Assembly: GCF_965276875.1 (NCBI RefSeq)
Contig: NZ_OZ255701.1
Span: 1,426,001-1,490,000 of the forward strand
Length of the DNA: 64,000 nucleotides
DNA from: Lichenicoccus sp965276875
GTDB taxonomy: Bacteria > Pseudomonadota > Alphaproteobacteria > Acetobacterales > Acetobacteraceae
Direction: 5' to 3'
Below are positions 1 through 9,410 of this stretch, piece by piece. The notes under the pieces were generated by a model that saw only the letters and a program-made list of their open reading frames with translations, did not search any database and had not been told where the DNA came from. The position numbers were made by a program, and so were the translations under genes. Position 1 is the first letter of the stretch. Every line of letters starts with the position of its first letter.

Positions 1-1
1 G

Positions 2-2284
2 CTGATCATCTTTAAGCAGCCGAACGCCAACGTGATTGCCACCGTGGGTCGCATCAAGGCGGCGCTGCCGCGGCTGCGGGCCTCGATCCCGCCGGCGATC
101 CATGTGGGCGCGATCGTCGACAAGACGATCATGATCCGTGCCTCGGTGCACGACGTCGAGGTGACGCTGGCGATCGCCATCGCGCTCGTGGTGATGGTGA
201 TCTTCCTGTTCCTGCGCAGTGCCTGGGCGACGATCATTCCCAGTGCGACGGTGCCGCTGGCGTTGTTCGGCACGTTTGCCGTGATGTATGCGCTCGGGTT
301 CAGCCTGGATAATCTGTCGCTGATGGCGCTGACGGTCGCGGTCGGCTTCGTCGTCGACGACGCGATCGTCATGCTGGAGAACATCTATCGCCATGTCGAG
401 GATGGTGTGCCGCCGCGCGAGGCGGCGCTGCGCGGGGCGGGCGAGATCGGCTTCACCATCGTCTCGATCAGCTTCTCGCTGATCGCGGTGTTCATCCCGC
501 TGCTGCTGATGGGCGGCATCGTCGGCAGGCTGTTCCGCGAGTTTGCGCTCACGGTTTCGATCGCGGTGCTGGTCTCGGCCGCCGTCTCGCTGACGCTGAC
601 GCCGATGCTGTGCGCGCGCTTCCTGCGCCAGGCGCCGTCACACGGACGCATCTACCGTGTCGTCGAGAGCCTGTTCGAGGGGCTGCTCGGCTTCTACCGG
701 CGTACTTTGGATGTGGCGCTCCGTTTCCGCTTGGTGACGCTGTGCACCTTCCTGTGCACCGTGGCGCTGACCGTGGCGCTGTATATGGTGATCCCGAAGG
801 GGTTCTTTCCGATCGAGGATGCCGGGCTGATCGTCGGCACCACGCAGGCGTCCCAGGACATCTCGTTCGAGGCCATGCTCAATCGCCAGGAGCAGATCAA
901 CCGGATGGTGGCCGCGGATCCCGCCACCGAGGTGTTCGCATCCCAGATCGGCGCCGGCACCGCCGGGCAGACCGCCAATATGGGGCGGATCTATATCCAC
1001 CTGAAAGACTGGGGCGAGCGGGCGCCGATCATGCAGGTGATCGCGCGGCTGTCGGCGAAGGCGGCGCGGATCCCGGGCATGAGGCTCTACATGCAGCCGG
1101 CGCAGGACATCAATGTCGGCGGCCGGGTTTCGCAGACGATGTATCAATACACTTTGCAGGACGCCGATGCGGCGGAGCTGAACCACTGGGCGCCAAAGGT
1201 GCTGGCGGCGGTCCGCACGATGAAGCAGGTGCGCGACGTCGCCACCGACCAGCAGATCGCCGGCACCACCGCCACCCTGCGCATCGACCGCGACCTCGCC
1301 GCGCGCTTCGGCATCCTGCCGGCGCAGATCGACGCGGTGCTCTACGACGCGTTTGGCCAGCGCGAGGTGGTGCAGTATTTCTCGCAGCTCGATTCGTATT
1401 TCGTCATTCTGGAAGTGCCGCCCAGGCAGGAGGGCGAGGGCGCGACGCTGGGCAAGCTGTATGTGCGCGGCAGCAACGGCCAGGCGGTGCCGCTATCGGC
1501 GCTGGTGAAGGTCGACACCGTGCCGGTGACGCCGCTGGCGGAGAACCACCAGAGCCAGTTCCCGGCAGTGACGATCTCGTTCAACCTGGCACCCGGGGTG
1601 GCGCTCGGCGATGCGGTGACGGCGATCACCAGGGTCGAGGCCCAGCTCGGCACGCCGCTGTCGCTGACCGGCTCGTTCCAGGGCACCGCACAGGCGTTCC
1701 AATCCTCGCTGGGCACCGAGCCATACCTGATCGCAGCGGCGCTGATCTGCGTCTATATCATCCTCGGCATCCTGTACGAGAGCTACATCCTGCCGCTGAC
1801 CATCCTCTCGACCCTGCCCTCGGCAGGCGTCGGCGCGCTGCTGATGCTGATGCTGGCGCATACCGACCTGTCGGTGATCGCGATGATCGGGATCATCCTG
1901 CTGATCGGCATCGTCAAGAAGAACGGCATCATGATGGTCGATTTCGCGATCAACGCCGAACGCAACCAGGGCCGCACGCCGCTCGAGGCGATCCGCCAGG
2001 CCTGCCTGCTGCGCTTTCGGCCGATCCTGATGACGACGATGGCGGCGATGCTGACCGGGCTGCCGCTGATGCTGGGCAGCGGCGCCGGCTCTGAGCTGCG
2101 CCGGCCGCTCGGCTACGCCATGGTCGGCGGGCTGCTGCTCAGCCAGGTGCTGACGCTGTATACGACCCCGGTGATCTATCTCTATCTCGACCGGCTGCAG
2201 CATTGGCTGACGCCGAACAGGCGGGCGCGCATGCCGAAGCTCGCCACCAGGATCCGCGGCCGCGCCCGTCAGCAGGCGGAGTAG
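2..2284 (+). CDS. RND efflux permease, MdtB/MdtC-like (5' partial)
   Basis: Inner-membrane proton-driven RND permease (HAE-1/AcrB family) that exports drugs or other hydrophobic compounds with a periplasmic adaptor and an outer-membrane channel. The frame is open from base 2. The 760 residues visible compare with about 1030 in complete members, so roughly the first 270 are outside the window. Visible features are the TM4 motif VVDDAIVMLENI (near residue 120), which carries the paired aspartates of the proton relay, a block of hydrophobic helices, the second periplasmic porter domain, and the C-terminal helix set with IGIVKKNGIMMVDFA. DNLSLMALTVAVGFVVDD matches MdtB/MdtC-type permeases better than AcrB. 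The substrate cannot be read from sequence. The next gene begins 6 bases after the stop. Confidence 0.93.
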   Translation: MIIFKQPNANVIATVGRIKAALPRLRASIPPAIHVGAIVDKTIMIRASVHDVEVTLAIAIALVVMVIFLFLRSAWATIIPSATVPLALFGTFAVMYALGFSLDNLSLMALTVAVGFVVDDAIVMLENIYRHVEDGVPPREAALRGAGEIGFTIVSISFSLIAVFIPLLLMGGIVGRLFREFALTVSIAVLVSAAVSLTLTPMLCARFLRQAPSHGRIYRVVESLFEGLLGFYRRTLDVALRFRLVTLCTFLCTVALTVALYMVIPKGFFPIEDAGLIVGTTQASQDISFEAMLNRQEQINRMVAADPATEVFASQIGAGTAGQTANMGRIYIHLKDWGERAPIMQVIARLSAKAARIPGMRLYMQPAQDINVGGRVSQTMYQYTLQDADAAELNHWAPKVLAAVRTMKQVRDVATDQQIAGTTATLRIDRDLAARFGILPAQIDAVLYDAFGQREVVQYFSQLDSYFVILEVPPRQEGEGATLGKLYVRGSNGQAVPLSALVKVDTVPVTPLAENHQSQFPAVTISFNLAPGVALGDAVTAITRVEAQLGTPLSLTGSFQGTAQAFQSSLGTEPYLIAAALICVYIILGILYESYILPLTILSTLPSAGVGALLMLMLAHTDLSVIAMIGIILLIGIVKKNGIMMVDFAINAERNQGRTPLEAIRQACLLRFRPILMTTMAAMLTGLPLMLGSGAGSELRRPLGYAMVGGLLLSQVLTLYTTPVIYLYLDRLQHWLTPNRRARMPKLATRIRGRARQQAE

Positions 2285-2290
2285 CAGCCG

Positions 2291-3238
2291 GTGCCGACCA
2301 TGCTCATCAGCCACCCAGCCTGTCTTGCGCACGATACCGGTCCTGGCCACCCGGAACGTCCGGCGCGATTGCAGGGCGTGCTGGAGGCGCTGTCGCACCC
2401 CGCCTTCGCGGCCCTGTTGCGCGAGCCGGCGCCGCCCGCCACCGAGGCGCACCTGAAGCTGGCGCACCCGGAGGCGCATATCCAGCGGATCCTGGATGCG
2501 CGACCGGCGGATGGCGTGCGCATCCAGATCGATCCCGACACGCTGCTCAGCGCAGGCAGCGCGCAAGCGGCGCTGCATGCCGCCGGCGCTGCCTGTGCCG
2601 CGGTCGACGCGGTGATGAGCGGCCACGCGGACGCCGCCTTTGCCGCTGTCCGGCCGCCCGGGCATCATGCCGAGCCGGACCGCGCGATGGGCTTTTGCCT
2701 GTTCGGCAATGCCGCAATCGCGGTACTGCACGCCCGCGCGCGCTGGGGTTTGCGCCGCGTGGCCCTGGTGGATTTTGACGTGCATCACGGCAATGGCAGC
2801 CAAGCCATGCTGCAGGACGATCCCGACCTGTTCTATGCCAGCAGCCACCAGTCGCCCTGCTATCCGGGGACCGGTGCCGCGGATGAACGCGGGGTGGCGG
2901 ACAATGTGGTCAACCTGCCGTTGGCGCCGGGCAGCGGCGGTGCGGCGTTCCGACGCGGCTGGAGTGGGAGCATCCTGCCGGCGCTGGATCGGTTTGCGCC
3001 GGAATTGCTGATCGTCTCGGCTGGCTTTGACGCGCATCGCGACGACCCGCTGGCCGCGCTGCAACTCGGCGTCGAGGATTTCGTCTGGCTGACCCGCGAG
3101 TTGCTGCGCATCGCCGACCGGCATTGCGGGGGGCGCATCGTCTCGGTGATGGAGGGCGGCTACGACCTGGCGGCCCTCGCCGGCTGTGTTGCGGCACATG
3201 TGCAAACGCTGATGCGTCGCGGGAGTGCCGCCGGCTGA
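2291..3238 (+). CDS. Histone deacetylase family protein (acetoin utilisation/HDAC-like)
   Basis: Zinc-dependent arginase-fold amidohydrolase of the class II HDAC-like bacterial family, predicted to remove acetyl groups from lysines, polyamines or related amines. At 315 residues it has the usual length. Motifs in order are RPPGHHAEPDRAMGFC (the His-His charge relay), DFDVHHGNG (zinc-binding Asp and His), SAGFDAHRDDPL (second metal Asp) and EGGYD near the end, so it should be active. GTG at 2291 is chosen because a GGAG lies 9 bases upstream; ATG at 2300 is the alternative. It follows the RND permease closely and may share its transcript. The real substrate is unknown. Confidence 0.93.
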   Translation: MPTMLISHPACLAHDTGPGHPERPARLQGVLEALSHPAFAALLREPAPPATEAHLKLAHPEAHIQRILDARPADGVRIQIDPDTLLSAGSAQAALHAAGAACAAVDAVMSGHADAAFAAVRPPGHHAEPDRAMGFCLFGNAAIAVLHARARWGLRRVALVDFDVHHGNGSQAMLQDDPDLFYASSHQSPCYPGTGAADERGVADNVVNLPLAPGSGGAAFRRGWSGSILPALDRFAPELLIVSAGFDAHRDDPLAALQLGVEDFVWLTRELLRIADRHCGGRIVSVMEGGYDLAALAGCVAAHVQTLMRRGSAAG

Positions 3239-3693
3239 AGCGGCGCCTGCCTCGCAGCACGATCTGGCTCGCCGTGGCCATGCTTGGCGGCTGTGCGGCG
3301 CGTCCGGTGTCCCCGCCGCGAGCGGTGCCGGAGTCGGCGCTGCCGATCCTCATGCCTGCTTCGGTGCGGGCGGCGTGCCGGGTCGCCGCCGGAGGTCGCG
3401 AGGGCTATTTCGCTTTGGATACACGGGCTTCGCGGGCGGCCCGATGCGTGTTCACCTGCCGCTTCGCCCAGTATGGCAGCGGCATATCGACCTGGGTGGG
3501 CGGCGCGAACCTGGCGGCGCGCCGGCTGGACCTACAAGCGGCCGGGATCGCGGCGCCCGCCGGGACGCTATTCCTGCGCGTCGTCAGCGCCGTTGCCACA
3601 TGTCGGGTGCCAGTGACCCGGCATCGCGCGAGCAAACCGAGACATCGCAGGCGCCGGCATCGCTTGATATCGGTGCCTGCGCACGCGAGATGA
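3235..3693 (+). CDS. Putative small lipoprotein, start uncertain
   Basis: The frame reads KRRLPRSTIWLAVAMLGGC, a convincing type II signal peptide: two or three positive residues, a hydrophobic core, and the lipobox LGGC with Cys near 3291. About 130 mature residues follow, with four further cysteines, no recognised domain, and an Arg/His-rich tail. No ATG, GTG or TTG precedes the signal peptide at a sensible distance. The only ATG in frame is at 3124, deep inside the deacetylase gene, so a CTG at 3235 is the best guess. The C-terminal 25 residues look unlike protein and may reflect a lost stop. It could be a real lipoprotein or a decaying gene. Confidence 0.4.
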   Translation: MKRRLPRSTIWLAVAMLGGCAARPVSPPRAVPESALPILMPASVRAACRVAAGGREGYFALDTRASRAARCVFTCRFAQYGSGISTWVGGANLAARRLDLQAAGIAAPAGTLFLRVVSAVATCRVPVTRHRASKPRHRRRRHRLISVPAHAR

Positions 3694-3771
3694 GGTCGGC
3701 GCCGTGGCTTTGCCAATGCGGGGCATTCTGGCAAAAGCATTGCGGGCCAAGTGAATGGCAGGGGTGAAAGA

Positions 3772-5418
3772 GTGTCTGAGCGCGAGGCAATGGAGTTTGA
3801 CGTCGTCGTGGTGGGCGGCGGCCCGGCGGGGCTGGCGGCGGCGATCCGCGCGAAACAACTCGACCCGGAGATCTCGGTCTGCCTGGTCGAGAAGGGCGGG
3901 GAGATCGGCGCGCACATCCTGTCAGGTGCCGTGATCGAGACGCGTGCGCTTGACGAGCTGATCCCGGACTGGCGCGAAAAGGGTGCGCCGCTCGACACGC
4001 CGGCGACCGAGGACCGGATGCTCTATCTCACCGAGACGCGCAGCATAAAGGTGCCGATGCTGGATACCGTGATGCCGCACATGGCCAATCACGGCAATTA
4101 CATCGTCAGCCTCGGGAATGTCTGCCGCTGGCTCGGCGTCCAAGCCGAGGCGCTTGGCGTCGAGATCTATCCGGGCTTCGCCGCCGCCGAACTGCTGGAG
4201 GAGGATGGCCGGATCGTCGGCGTGGCCACCGGCGACATGGGCGTGACCCGCGAAGGCGAGTCGGGCCCCAACTTCGCCGCCGGCATGGAGCTGCGGGCAC
4301 CCTATACGCTGTTCGCCGAGGGCTGCCGCGGCTCGCTGAGCAAGCAGGTGATGGCGCGCTTTGATCTGCGCCGTGGGGTCGATCCGCAGACCTACGGGCT
4401 TGGCATCAAGGAATTGTGGGAAATCCCCGCCTCGCAGCACCAGCCCGGTCTGGTGCAGCACACCTTTGGCTGGCCGCTGGATCGCGCCACTTATGGCGGC
4501 TCATGGATGTATCATTTCGGCGAGAACCTGGTCAGCTACGGCTTCGTGGTCGGGCTGGATTACGCCAACACCTGGCTGTCGCCGTTCGATGAGATGCAGC
4601 GGCTGAAGACCCACAAGGCGATCGCGCGTCATCTGCAGGGTGGCAAGCGGCTCTCCTATGGCGCCCGCGCGCTCTCCGAGGGTGGCCTGCAATCGGTGCC
4701 TAAGCTGACATTTCCGGGTGGCGCGCTGCTCGGCGACGCGGCGGGCTTCCTGAATGTGCCGAAGATCAAGGGCACCCACGCGGCGATGAAGTCCGGGATG
4801 CTGGCGGCCGAGGCGGTCGTCGACGCGCTGCAAGGCGGCCGGCCCGCGGAGCCCGCGAGCTTCACCCGGCGTGTGCGCCAGTCCTGGTTGTGGTCGGAGC
4901 TGCGGGACGTGCGCAACGTGCGGCCGGCGTTCGCCAAATATGGCCTGTATGGCGGGGCTCTCTATTCGGGAATCGATGCGATGATCCTGCGCGGCCGCGC
5001 GCCCTGGACCTTCCGCAACCGCCATGCCGACCACGAAATCCTGCACGACCGCAGCCATTCCGAGCCGATCGCCTATCCCAAGCCCGACGGCAAGCTGACC
5101 TTCGACAAGCTCTCCTCGGTGTTCCTGTCAAACACCAACCATGAGGAGGACCAGCCGGTGCATCTACGGCTGCGCGACAAGGAGCGCTGGCTGGCGGTCA
5201 ACTGGGAGCAGTATCGCTCGCCGGAGAGCCGCTACTGCCCGGCGGGGGTGTATGAGGCGGTGGGTATCGACGGTCTCGACGGCACGCCGCCGCGCCTGCA
5301 GATCAACGCGCAGAACTGCGTGCACTGCAAGACCTGCGACATCAAGGACCCCACCCAGAACATCGACTGGGCGGCGCCGGAAGGCGGGGGCGGCCCGAAC
5401 TACCCCGGCGGAATGTAA
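3772..5418 (+). CDS. etfD: Electron transfer flavoprotein-ubiquinone oxidoreductase
   Basis: Inner-membrane-associated flavoprotein that takes electrons from ETF and reduces ubiquinone, linking acyl-CoA and amine dehydrogenases to the respiratory chain. It is 548 residues long, the normal size. The N-terminal FAD dinucleotide motif is VVVGGGPAGLAAA. GDAAGFLNVPKIKGTH is the second FAD-binding segment. The C-terminal 4Fe-4S site is formed by RYCPAGVYE and CVHCKTCDIKDPTQNI. GTG at 3772 is preferred over GTG at 3751 because AGGGG lies about 9 bases upstream and MSEREAMEFDVVVVGGG is a typical start. The etfB and etfA genes follow directly, which confirms the role. Confidence 0.96.
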   Translation: MSEREAMEFDVVVVGGGPAGLAAAIRAKQLDPEISVCLVEKGGEIGAHILSGAVIETRALDELIPDWREKGAPLDTPATEDRMLYLTETRSIKVPMLDTVMPHMANHGNYIVSLGNVCRWLGVQAEALGVEIYPGFAAAELLEEDGRIVGVATGDMGVTREGESGPNFAAGMELRAPYTLFAEGCRGSLSKQVMARFDLRRGVDPQTYGLGIKELWEIPASQHQPGLVQHTFGWPLDRATYGGSWMYHFGENLVSYGFVVGLDYANTWLSPFDEMQRLKTHKAIARHLQGGKRLSYGARALSEGGLQSVPKLTFPGGALLGDAAGFLNVPKIKGTHAAMKSGMLAAEAVVDALQGGRPAEPASFTRRVRQSWLWSELRDVRNVRPAFAKYGLYGGALYSGIDAMILRGRAPWTFRNRHADHEILHDRSHSEPIAYPKPDGKLTFDKLSSVFLSNTNHEEDQPVHLRLRDKERWLAVNWEQYRSPESRYCPAGVYEAVGIDGLDGTPPRLQINAQNCVHCKTCDIKDPTQNIDWAAPEGGGGPNYPGGM

Positions 5419-5445
5419 TACACAGCAAGGAAGCGATACTCTCCC

Positions 5446-6195
5446 ATGAAGCTGCTCGTGCCCGTCAAGCGCGTCGTCGACTATAACGTGAAGGTCCGGG
5501 TCAAATCGGACGGTTCCGGCGTCGAGACCGCAGGGGTGAAGATGTCGATGAACCCGTTCGATGAGATCGCGGTCGAGGAAGCCGTACGCCTCAAGGAAAA
5601 GGGTGCCGCGAGCGAGATCGTCGCGGTGTCGATCGGGGTGGCGCAATGCCAGGAAACGCTGCGCACGGCACTGGCGATGGGCGCTGACCGCGCCATCCTG
5701 GTGCAGACCGATACCAATGTTGAGCCGCTGGCGGTCGCCAAGATCCTCAAGGTGCTGGTGGAACGCGAGCAGCCCGGCATGGTGATCATGGGCAAGCAGG
5801 CAATCGACGACGACATGAACGCCACCGGCCAGATGCTGGCCGGCCTGCTCGGCTGGGCGCAGGGCACGTTCGCCAGCAAGGTGGCGATCGAGGGCGAGAC
5901 CGCGACCGTGACGCGCGAGGTGGATGGCGGGCTGGAGACGGTGGCCCTCAATTTGCCGGCGATCGTCACCACCGACCTGCGCCTGAACGAGCCGCGCTAT
6001 GCATCGCTGCCCAACATCATGAAGGCGCGCAAAAAGTCGCTGGAAACGATCACGCCGGCCGATCTCGGCATCGATGCAAGCCCCCGCCTGACCACGCTCA
6101 AGGTCGCCGAGCCGCCCGTCCGCAAGGCCGGCATCAAGGTCGGTTCCGTGGCCGAACTCGTCGACAAACTCCGCACTGAGGCAAAGGTGATCTGA
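5446..6195 (+). CDS. etfB: Electron transfer flavoprotein beta subunit
   Basis: Cytoplasmic ETF small subunit. It binds AMP and forms the docking surface for acyl-CoA dehydrogenases, in a heterodimer with EtfA. It is 249 residues long, as usual. It begins MKLLVPVKRVVDYNVKVRVK and contains MSMNPFDEIAVEEAVRLKEKG, the signature DLRLNEPRYASLPNIMKARKK (family docking loop) and the conserved internal ALAMGADRAILV. An AAGGAAG ribosome site lies about 8 bases before the ATG. Its stop is 2 bases before the etfA start, and the ETF-QO gene is 27 bases upstream, so the three form one operon. Confidence 0.97.
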   Translation: MKLLVPVKRVVDYNVKVRVKSDGSGVETAGVKMSMNPFDEIAVEEAVRLKEKGAASEIVAVSIGVAQCQETLRTALAMGADRAILVQTDTNVEPLAVAKILKVLVEREQPGMVIMGKQAIDDDMNATGQMLAGLLGWAQGTFASKVAIEGETATVTREVDGGLETVALNLPAIVTTDLRLNEPRYASLPNIMKARKKSLETITPADLGIDASPRLTTLKVAEPPVRKAGIKVGSVAELVDKLRTEAKVI

Positions 6196-6197
6196 CC

Positions 6198-7136
6198 ATG
6201 ACCGCGCTCGTTCTCCTCGACCATGAGGCAGGCCAGATCAAGCAGGCCTCCCGCTCTGCCATCGCCGCCGCAGTCGCACTCGGCGACGTGCATGTGCTCG
6301 TCGCCGGCGCCGATACGGGTGCTGCCGTCGAGGCCGCCTCGAAGATCGCTGGCGTGGCGCAGGTGCTGCGCTGCGAATCGCCGGTCTTTGAGAAAACCCT
6401 TGCCGAACCGCTGGCAGCCCTGCTGGCCGGGCTCGCTGGCGACTACGACCACCTCCTCGCCGGCGCCACCGCCATCGGCAAGAACGTGATGCCGCGCCTC
6501 GCCGCCCTGCTCGACGTGCAGCCGATCAGCGACATCATCGAGGTCGTGGACGCCGACACCTTCATCCGTCCGATCTATGCCGGCAACGCACTGGCAACGG
6601 TGAAATCGTCGGACGCGAAGAAGGTGCTGACCGTGCGGGCCGCGAATTTCGACGCGGCGGCAGCCGAGGGCGGCACCGCCACCGTCCGCGACGTCTCCGC
6701 CACCGACAGCCCGTCCATCTCGCGATTCGTTTCGGCGGAACTCTCCAAGAGCGAGCGGCCGGAGCTTGCCTCGGCGCGTGTCGTCGTCTCCGGCGGGCGC
6801 GGCATGCAGAACGGCGAGAACTTCAAGCTGATCGATCCGATCGCCGACAGCCTGGGTGCGGCGGTGGGTGCGTCGCGCGCCGCGGTCGATGCCGGCTTCG
6901 TGCCGAACGACTTCCAGGTCGGTCAGACCGGCAAGATCGTCGCTCCCGATTTGTATATGGCGATCGGCATTTCCGGCGCGATCCAGCATCTCGCCGGCAT
7001 GAAGGACAGCAAGGTGATCGTCGCCATCAACAAGGACGAGGAGGCGCCGATCTTCCAGGTTGCCGATTACGGCCTGGTCGCGGATCTGTTCAAGGCACTG
7101 CCGGAACTCGCCGAGGCGCTGCGCACGCCTGCCTAG
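6198..7136 (+). CDS. etfA: Electron transfer flavoprotein alpha subunit
   Basis: ETF large subunit carrying the FAD that shuttles electrons from flavin dehydrogenases to ETF-QO. It is 312 residues long, normal for the family. The C-terminal FAD domain is clear: VVSGGRGMQNGENF, GAAVGASRAAVDAGF, QVGQTGKIVAPDLYMAIGIS, GAIQHLAGMKDSKVIVAINK and DEEAPIFQVADYGLVADLF. It is transcribed directly behind etfB with a 2-base gap, so expression is coupled. The CPA2 antiporter gene starts 21 bases later in the same direction and may be read from the same transcript. Confidence 0.97.
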   Translation: MTALVLLDHEAGQIKQASRSAIAAAVALGDVHVLVAGADTGAAVEAASKIAGVAQVLRCESPVFEKTLAEPLAALLAGLAGDYDHLLAGATAIGKNVMPRLAALLDVQPISDIIEVVDADTFIRPIYAGNALATVKSSDAKKVLTVRAANFDAAAAEGGTATVRDVSATDSPSISRFVSAELSKSERPELASARVVVSGGRGMQNGENFKLIDPIADSLGAAVGASRAAVDAGFVPNDFQVGQTGKIVAPDLYMAIGISGAIQHLAGMKDSKVIVAINKDEEAPIFQVADYGLVADLFKALPELAEALRTPA

Positions 7137-7157
7137 TCTTCAGGCGGGGTAGAGGCC

Positions 7158-8933
7158 ATGCTTGGGACCTTGGTGGCGCTGCTGATCGCGAGCGTCGTCA
7201 TGGTCCCGATCTCGCGCCGACTTGGTTTCGGCGCGGTGCTCGGCAACCTGGTCGGCGGAGCGGTGATCGGGCCGCTCGGACTTGGCCTGGTGCACGGGGT
7301 CGGCCAGATCGCCAACGTCTCCGAACTCGGCGTCGTCATGCTGCTGTTCCTGATCGGGCTGGAACTGCGGCCGGAACGACTCTGGGTGATGCGTCGGGCG
7401 GTGTTCGGTCTGGGCACGGCGCAGGTATTGTTGACCGGTATGGCGCTGGCGATCCTGATCCATCTGGCGGTCGGGAGCAGTCGACTTGGCTGGGCCGGGG
7501 CCATCGTCTTCGGTCTGGGTCTCGCACTGTCCTCGACCGCGATCGTGCTGCCGATGCTCGGCGAACGCAGCCTGCTCAGCGCGCGCGCCGGTCGCGACGC
7601 TTTTGCCGTGCTGCTGTTTCAGGACGTAGCGTTCATCCCGATGGTTGCCCTGGTGCCGCTGCTGGCAATGGGGGTCGCCACGGTGACGCACCATGTCCCG
7701 TGGCAGAGCGTGCTTGTCGGCGCCTGCGCCATCGCTGGCATCCTGCTGGGCGGACGGTTTCTGGTGCCGCGGCTGTTCCGGCTGATCGGCGGCGCACGCT
7801 CTTCTGATATCTTCACCGCGACCGCGCTGCTGACGGTGCTCGGCACCGCCTGGATCGCCTCGCTCGCCGGCCTGTCGATGTCGCTCGGCGCCTTTCTCGC
7901 CGGCGTGCTGCTGTCCGGCTCGGAATATCGGCACGAACTGCAGGCCGATATCGAGCCGTTCGAGGGCGTGCTGCTCGGCTTCTTCTTCCTCTCGGTCGGC
8001 ATGTCGGCGCATCTGGACCTGCTGGCCGTCGCCCCCGGCATGATCGCGCTCTGCGTGGTGTGCCTGCTGCTGGTCAAGGCCGGGGTGGCGTTCGGTCTGG
8101 CGCGCGGGGTCGGCCAGAGCGCGCGTGACGCGATCCGTTTTGCCCTCGCTTTGCCGCAGGGCAGCGAATTCAGCTTCGTGCTGTTCGCTGCCGCAATTGC
8201 CGCCGGCGTGCTGCCCCGCGCCCAGGCCGAAGTGGCAACCCTGGTGATCGCTTTGTCGATGGCGGCGACACCGATCCTGTTCGCGGCGTCGGAACGCCTC
8301 GTCATCCCGGCACTCGGCCGTGCGCCGAGACGCGAGGATGACCGCATCGCCTTTGCCGACGCACCGGTGATCATCTGCGGCTTCGGGCGCATGGGGCAGA
8401 TCGTCGGTCGCGTGCTGCGGACGCAGGGTATCGCGTTCACCGCGCTGGAGCAGGATGCCGACCAGATCGAGACCATCCGGCGCTTCGGCAACAAGGTCTA
8501 TTATGGCAATCCCGCACGACCCGATTTGTTGCGCGCGGCAGGGGCGGACACCGCGAAACTGCTTGTGGTGGCCCTTGCCGACCCGGAGGAAAGTCTGCGC
8601 GTGATCGAGATGGTGCGCCGGAACTTTCCCAGGCTGCGTATCCTCGCTCGCGCCCGCAACCGCCGCCATGCGCATCTGCTGATGCGAATCGGGGTGAGCG
8701 AGTTCGTACGCGAGACCTTCCATTCCAGCCTGGTGATGACCGAGTTGGCGCTGGTAAGCCTGGGGCGTGAGCCGGCCGACGCGCGCCGGGTGGTCGAGAA
8801 CTTCCGCGCCTTGGACACCAGATCACTGGCCGAGAGCGCCACCTTCTACGATGACGAGAAACGGCTCATCCAGAGTGCGAGGCAGGTCAGCGAGGAGCTG
8901 ACAGGCCTGTTCCAGGCCGACCGGCCAGGGTAA
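7158..8933 (+). CDS. CPA2 family monovalent cation:proton antiporter with TrkA-N domain (KefB/KefC-like)
   Basis: Integral membrane exchanger, predicted to release K+ or Na+ against protons. The first 390 or so residues form about 12 hydrophobic segments. They include LIGLELRPERLWVMRR (the Kef-type loop), GLGLALSSTAIVLPML and FLAGVLLSGSEYRHEL. Residues 395 to 510 form a Rossmann RCK/TrkA-N domain starting VIICGFGRMGQIVGRVL, with an acidic residue in ALEQDADQIE for NAD binding, so activity should respond to nucleotide or glutathione signals as in KefC. It is 591 residues long, typical for the family. It may be cotranscribed with etfBA. Confidence 0.93.
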   Translation: MLGTLVALLIASVVMVPISRRLGFGAVLGNLVGGAVIGPLGLGLVHGVGQIANVSELGVVMLLFLIGLELRPERLWVMRRAVFGLGTAQVLLTGMALAILIHLAVGSSRLGWAGAIVFGLGLALSSTAIVLPMLGERSLLSARAGRDAFAVLLFQDVAFIPMVALVPLLAMGVATVTHHVPWQSVLVGACAIAGILLGGRFLVPRLFRLIGGARSSDIFTATALLTVLGTAWIASLAGLSMSLGAFLAGVLLSGSEYRHELQADIEPFEGVLLGFFFLSVGMSAHLDLLAVAPGMIALCVVCLLLVKAGVAFGLARGVGQSARDAIRFALALPQGSEFSFVLFAAAIAAGVLPRAQAEVATLVIALSMAATPILFAASERLVIPALGRAPRREDDRIAFADAPVIICGFGRMGQIVGRVLRTQGIAFTALEQDADQIETIRRFGNKVYYGNPARPDLLRAAGADTAKLLVVALADPEESLRVIEMVRRNFPRLRILARARNRRHAHLLMRIGVSEFVRETFHSSLVMTELALVSLGREPADARRVVENFRALDTRSLAESATFYDDEKRLIQSARQVSEELTGLFQADRPG

Positions 8934-8934
8934 T

Positions 8935-9306
8935 TCACTCCGACGACATGTGTGACATCAGCGGCGGTGTCTGCTGGTGCTGGATGACCCGCCACACTTC
9001 GTGCGACAGCCTACGATAGGTGGTCGTGCAATGCGCCTCATAAGGGGTCATCCCCTCGCGCTCCGCGCGTGCCTTGTAGGCGATCACGATCAGCCCTTCC
9101 TGCGGACGCGAAACCCGGCGCTCGGTCAGCGCCACCTTCGACCAGCGCGGCGTACTCGCCACCGCATCCGCGGCTTGCCCGCCACTCATCACAAAGGGCG
9201 GCTCCGGCAGCACCATCAGGCATTCCTCGTCGATGGTGGCGCGGTAGTTCTCGGCGTCCCCGGTCCACAGCCCGTCCTCGGAGCCCCAGATGCGCTCGTC
9301 ATCCAT
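8935..9306 (-). CDS. Conserved hypothetical protein, possibly SnoaL/DUF4440-like
   Basis: A 123-residue soluble protein starting MDDERIWGSEDGLWTGDAEN. Residues such as ENYRATIDEECLMVLPEPPFVMSG, SRPQEGLIVIAYKA and YRRLSHEVWRVIQHQQTP look like a cystatin-like NTF2/SnoaL fold, in which a small alpha+beta barrel holds a ligand. I cannot assign an activity. It is transcribed towards the antiporter gene and ends just after it. The RNA ligase gene diverges from its start about 100 bases away. An upstream ATG at 9333 is possible, but the later start fits the family better. Confidence 0.7.
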   Translation of the reverse strand: MDDERIWGSEDGLWTGDAENYRATIDEECLMVLPEPPFVMSGGQAADAVASTPRWSKVALTERRVSRPQEGLIVIAYKARAEREGMTPYEAHCTTTYRRLSHEVWRVIQHQQTPPLMSHMSSE

Positions 9307-9410
9307 GATCGATGTCCCATACGGTGATGACACTACATCGTCCGGCTGGCGGCATCGTTGGCATGCGATCGCGCAACCTCACGCCGTCTTGTGCTAGCAC
9401 TCGTCCTTGC

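Noticed and set aside
1493..3205. Long reverse open frame (570 codons) across the RND and HDAC genes
   Set aside because: Low-complexity Arg/Gln/His-rich translation with no family features; a shadow of high-GC coding DNA on the other strand.
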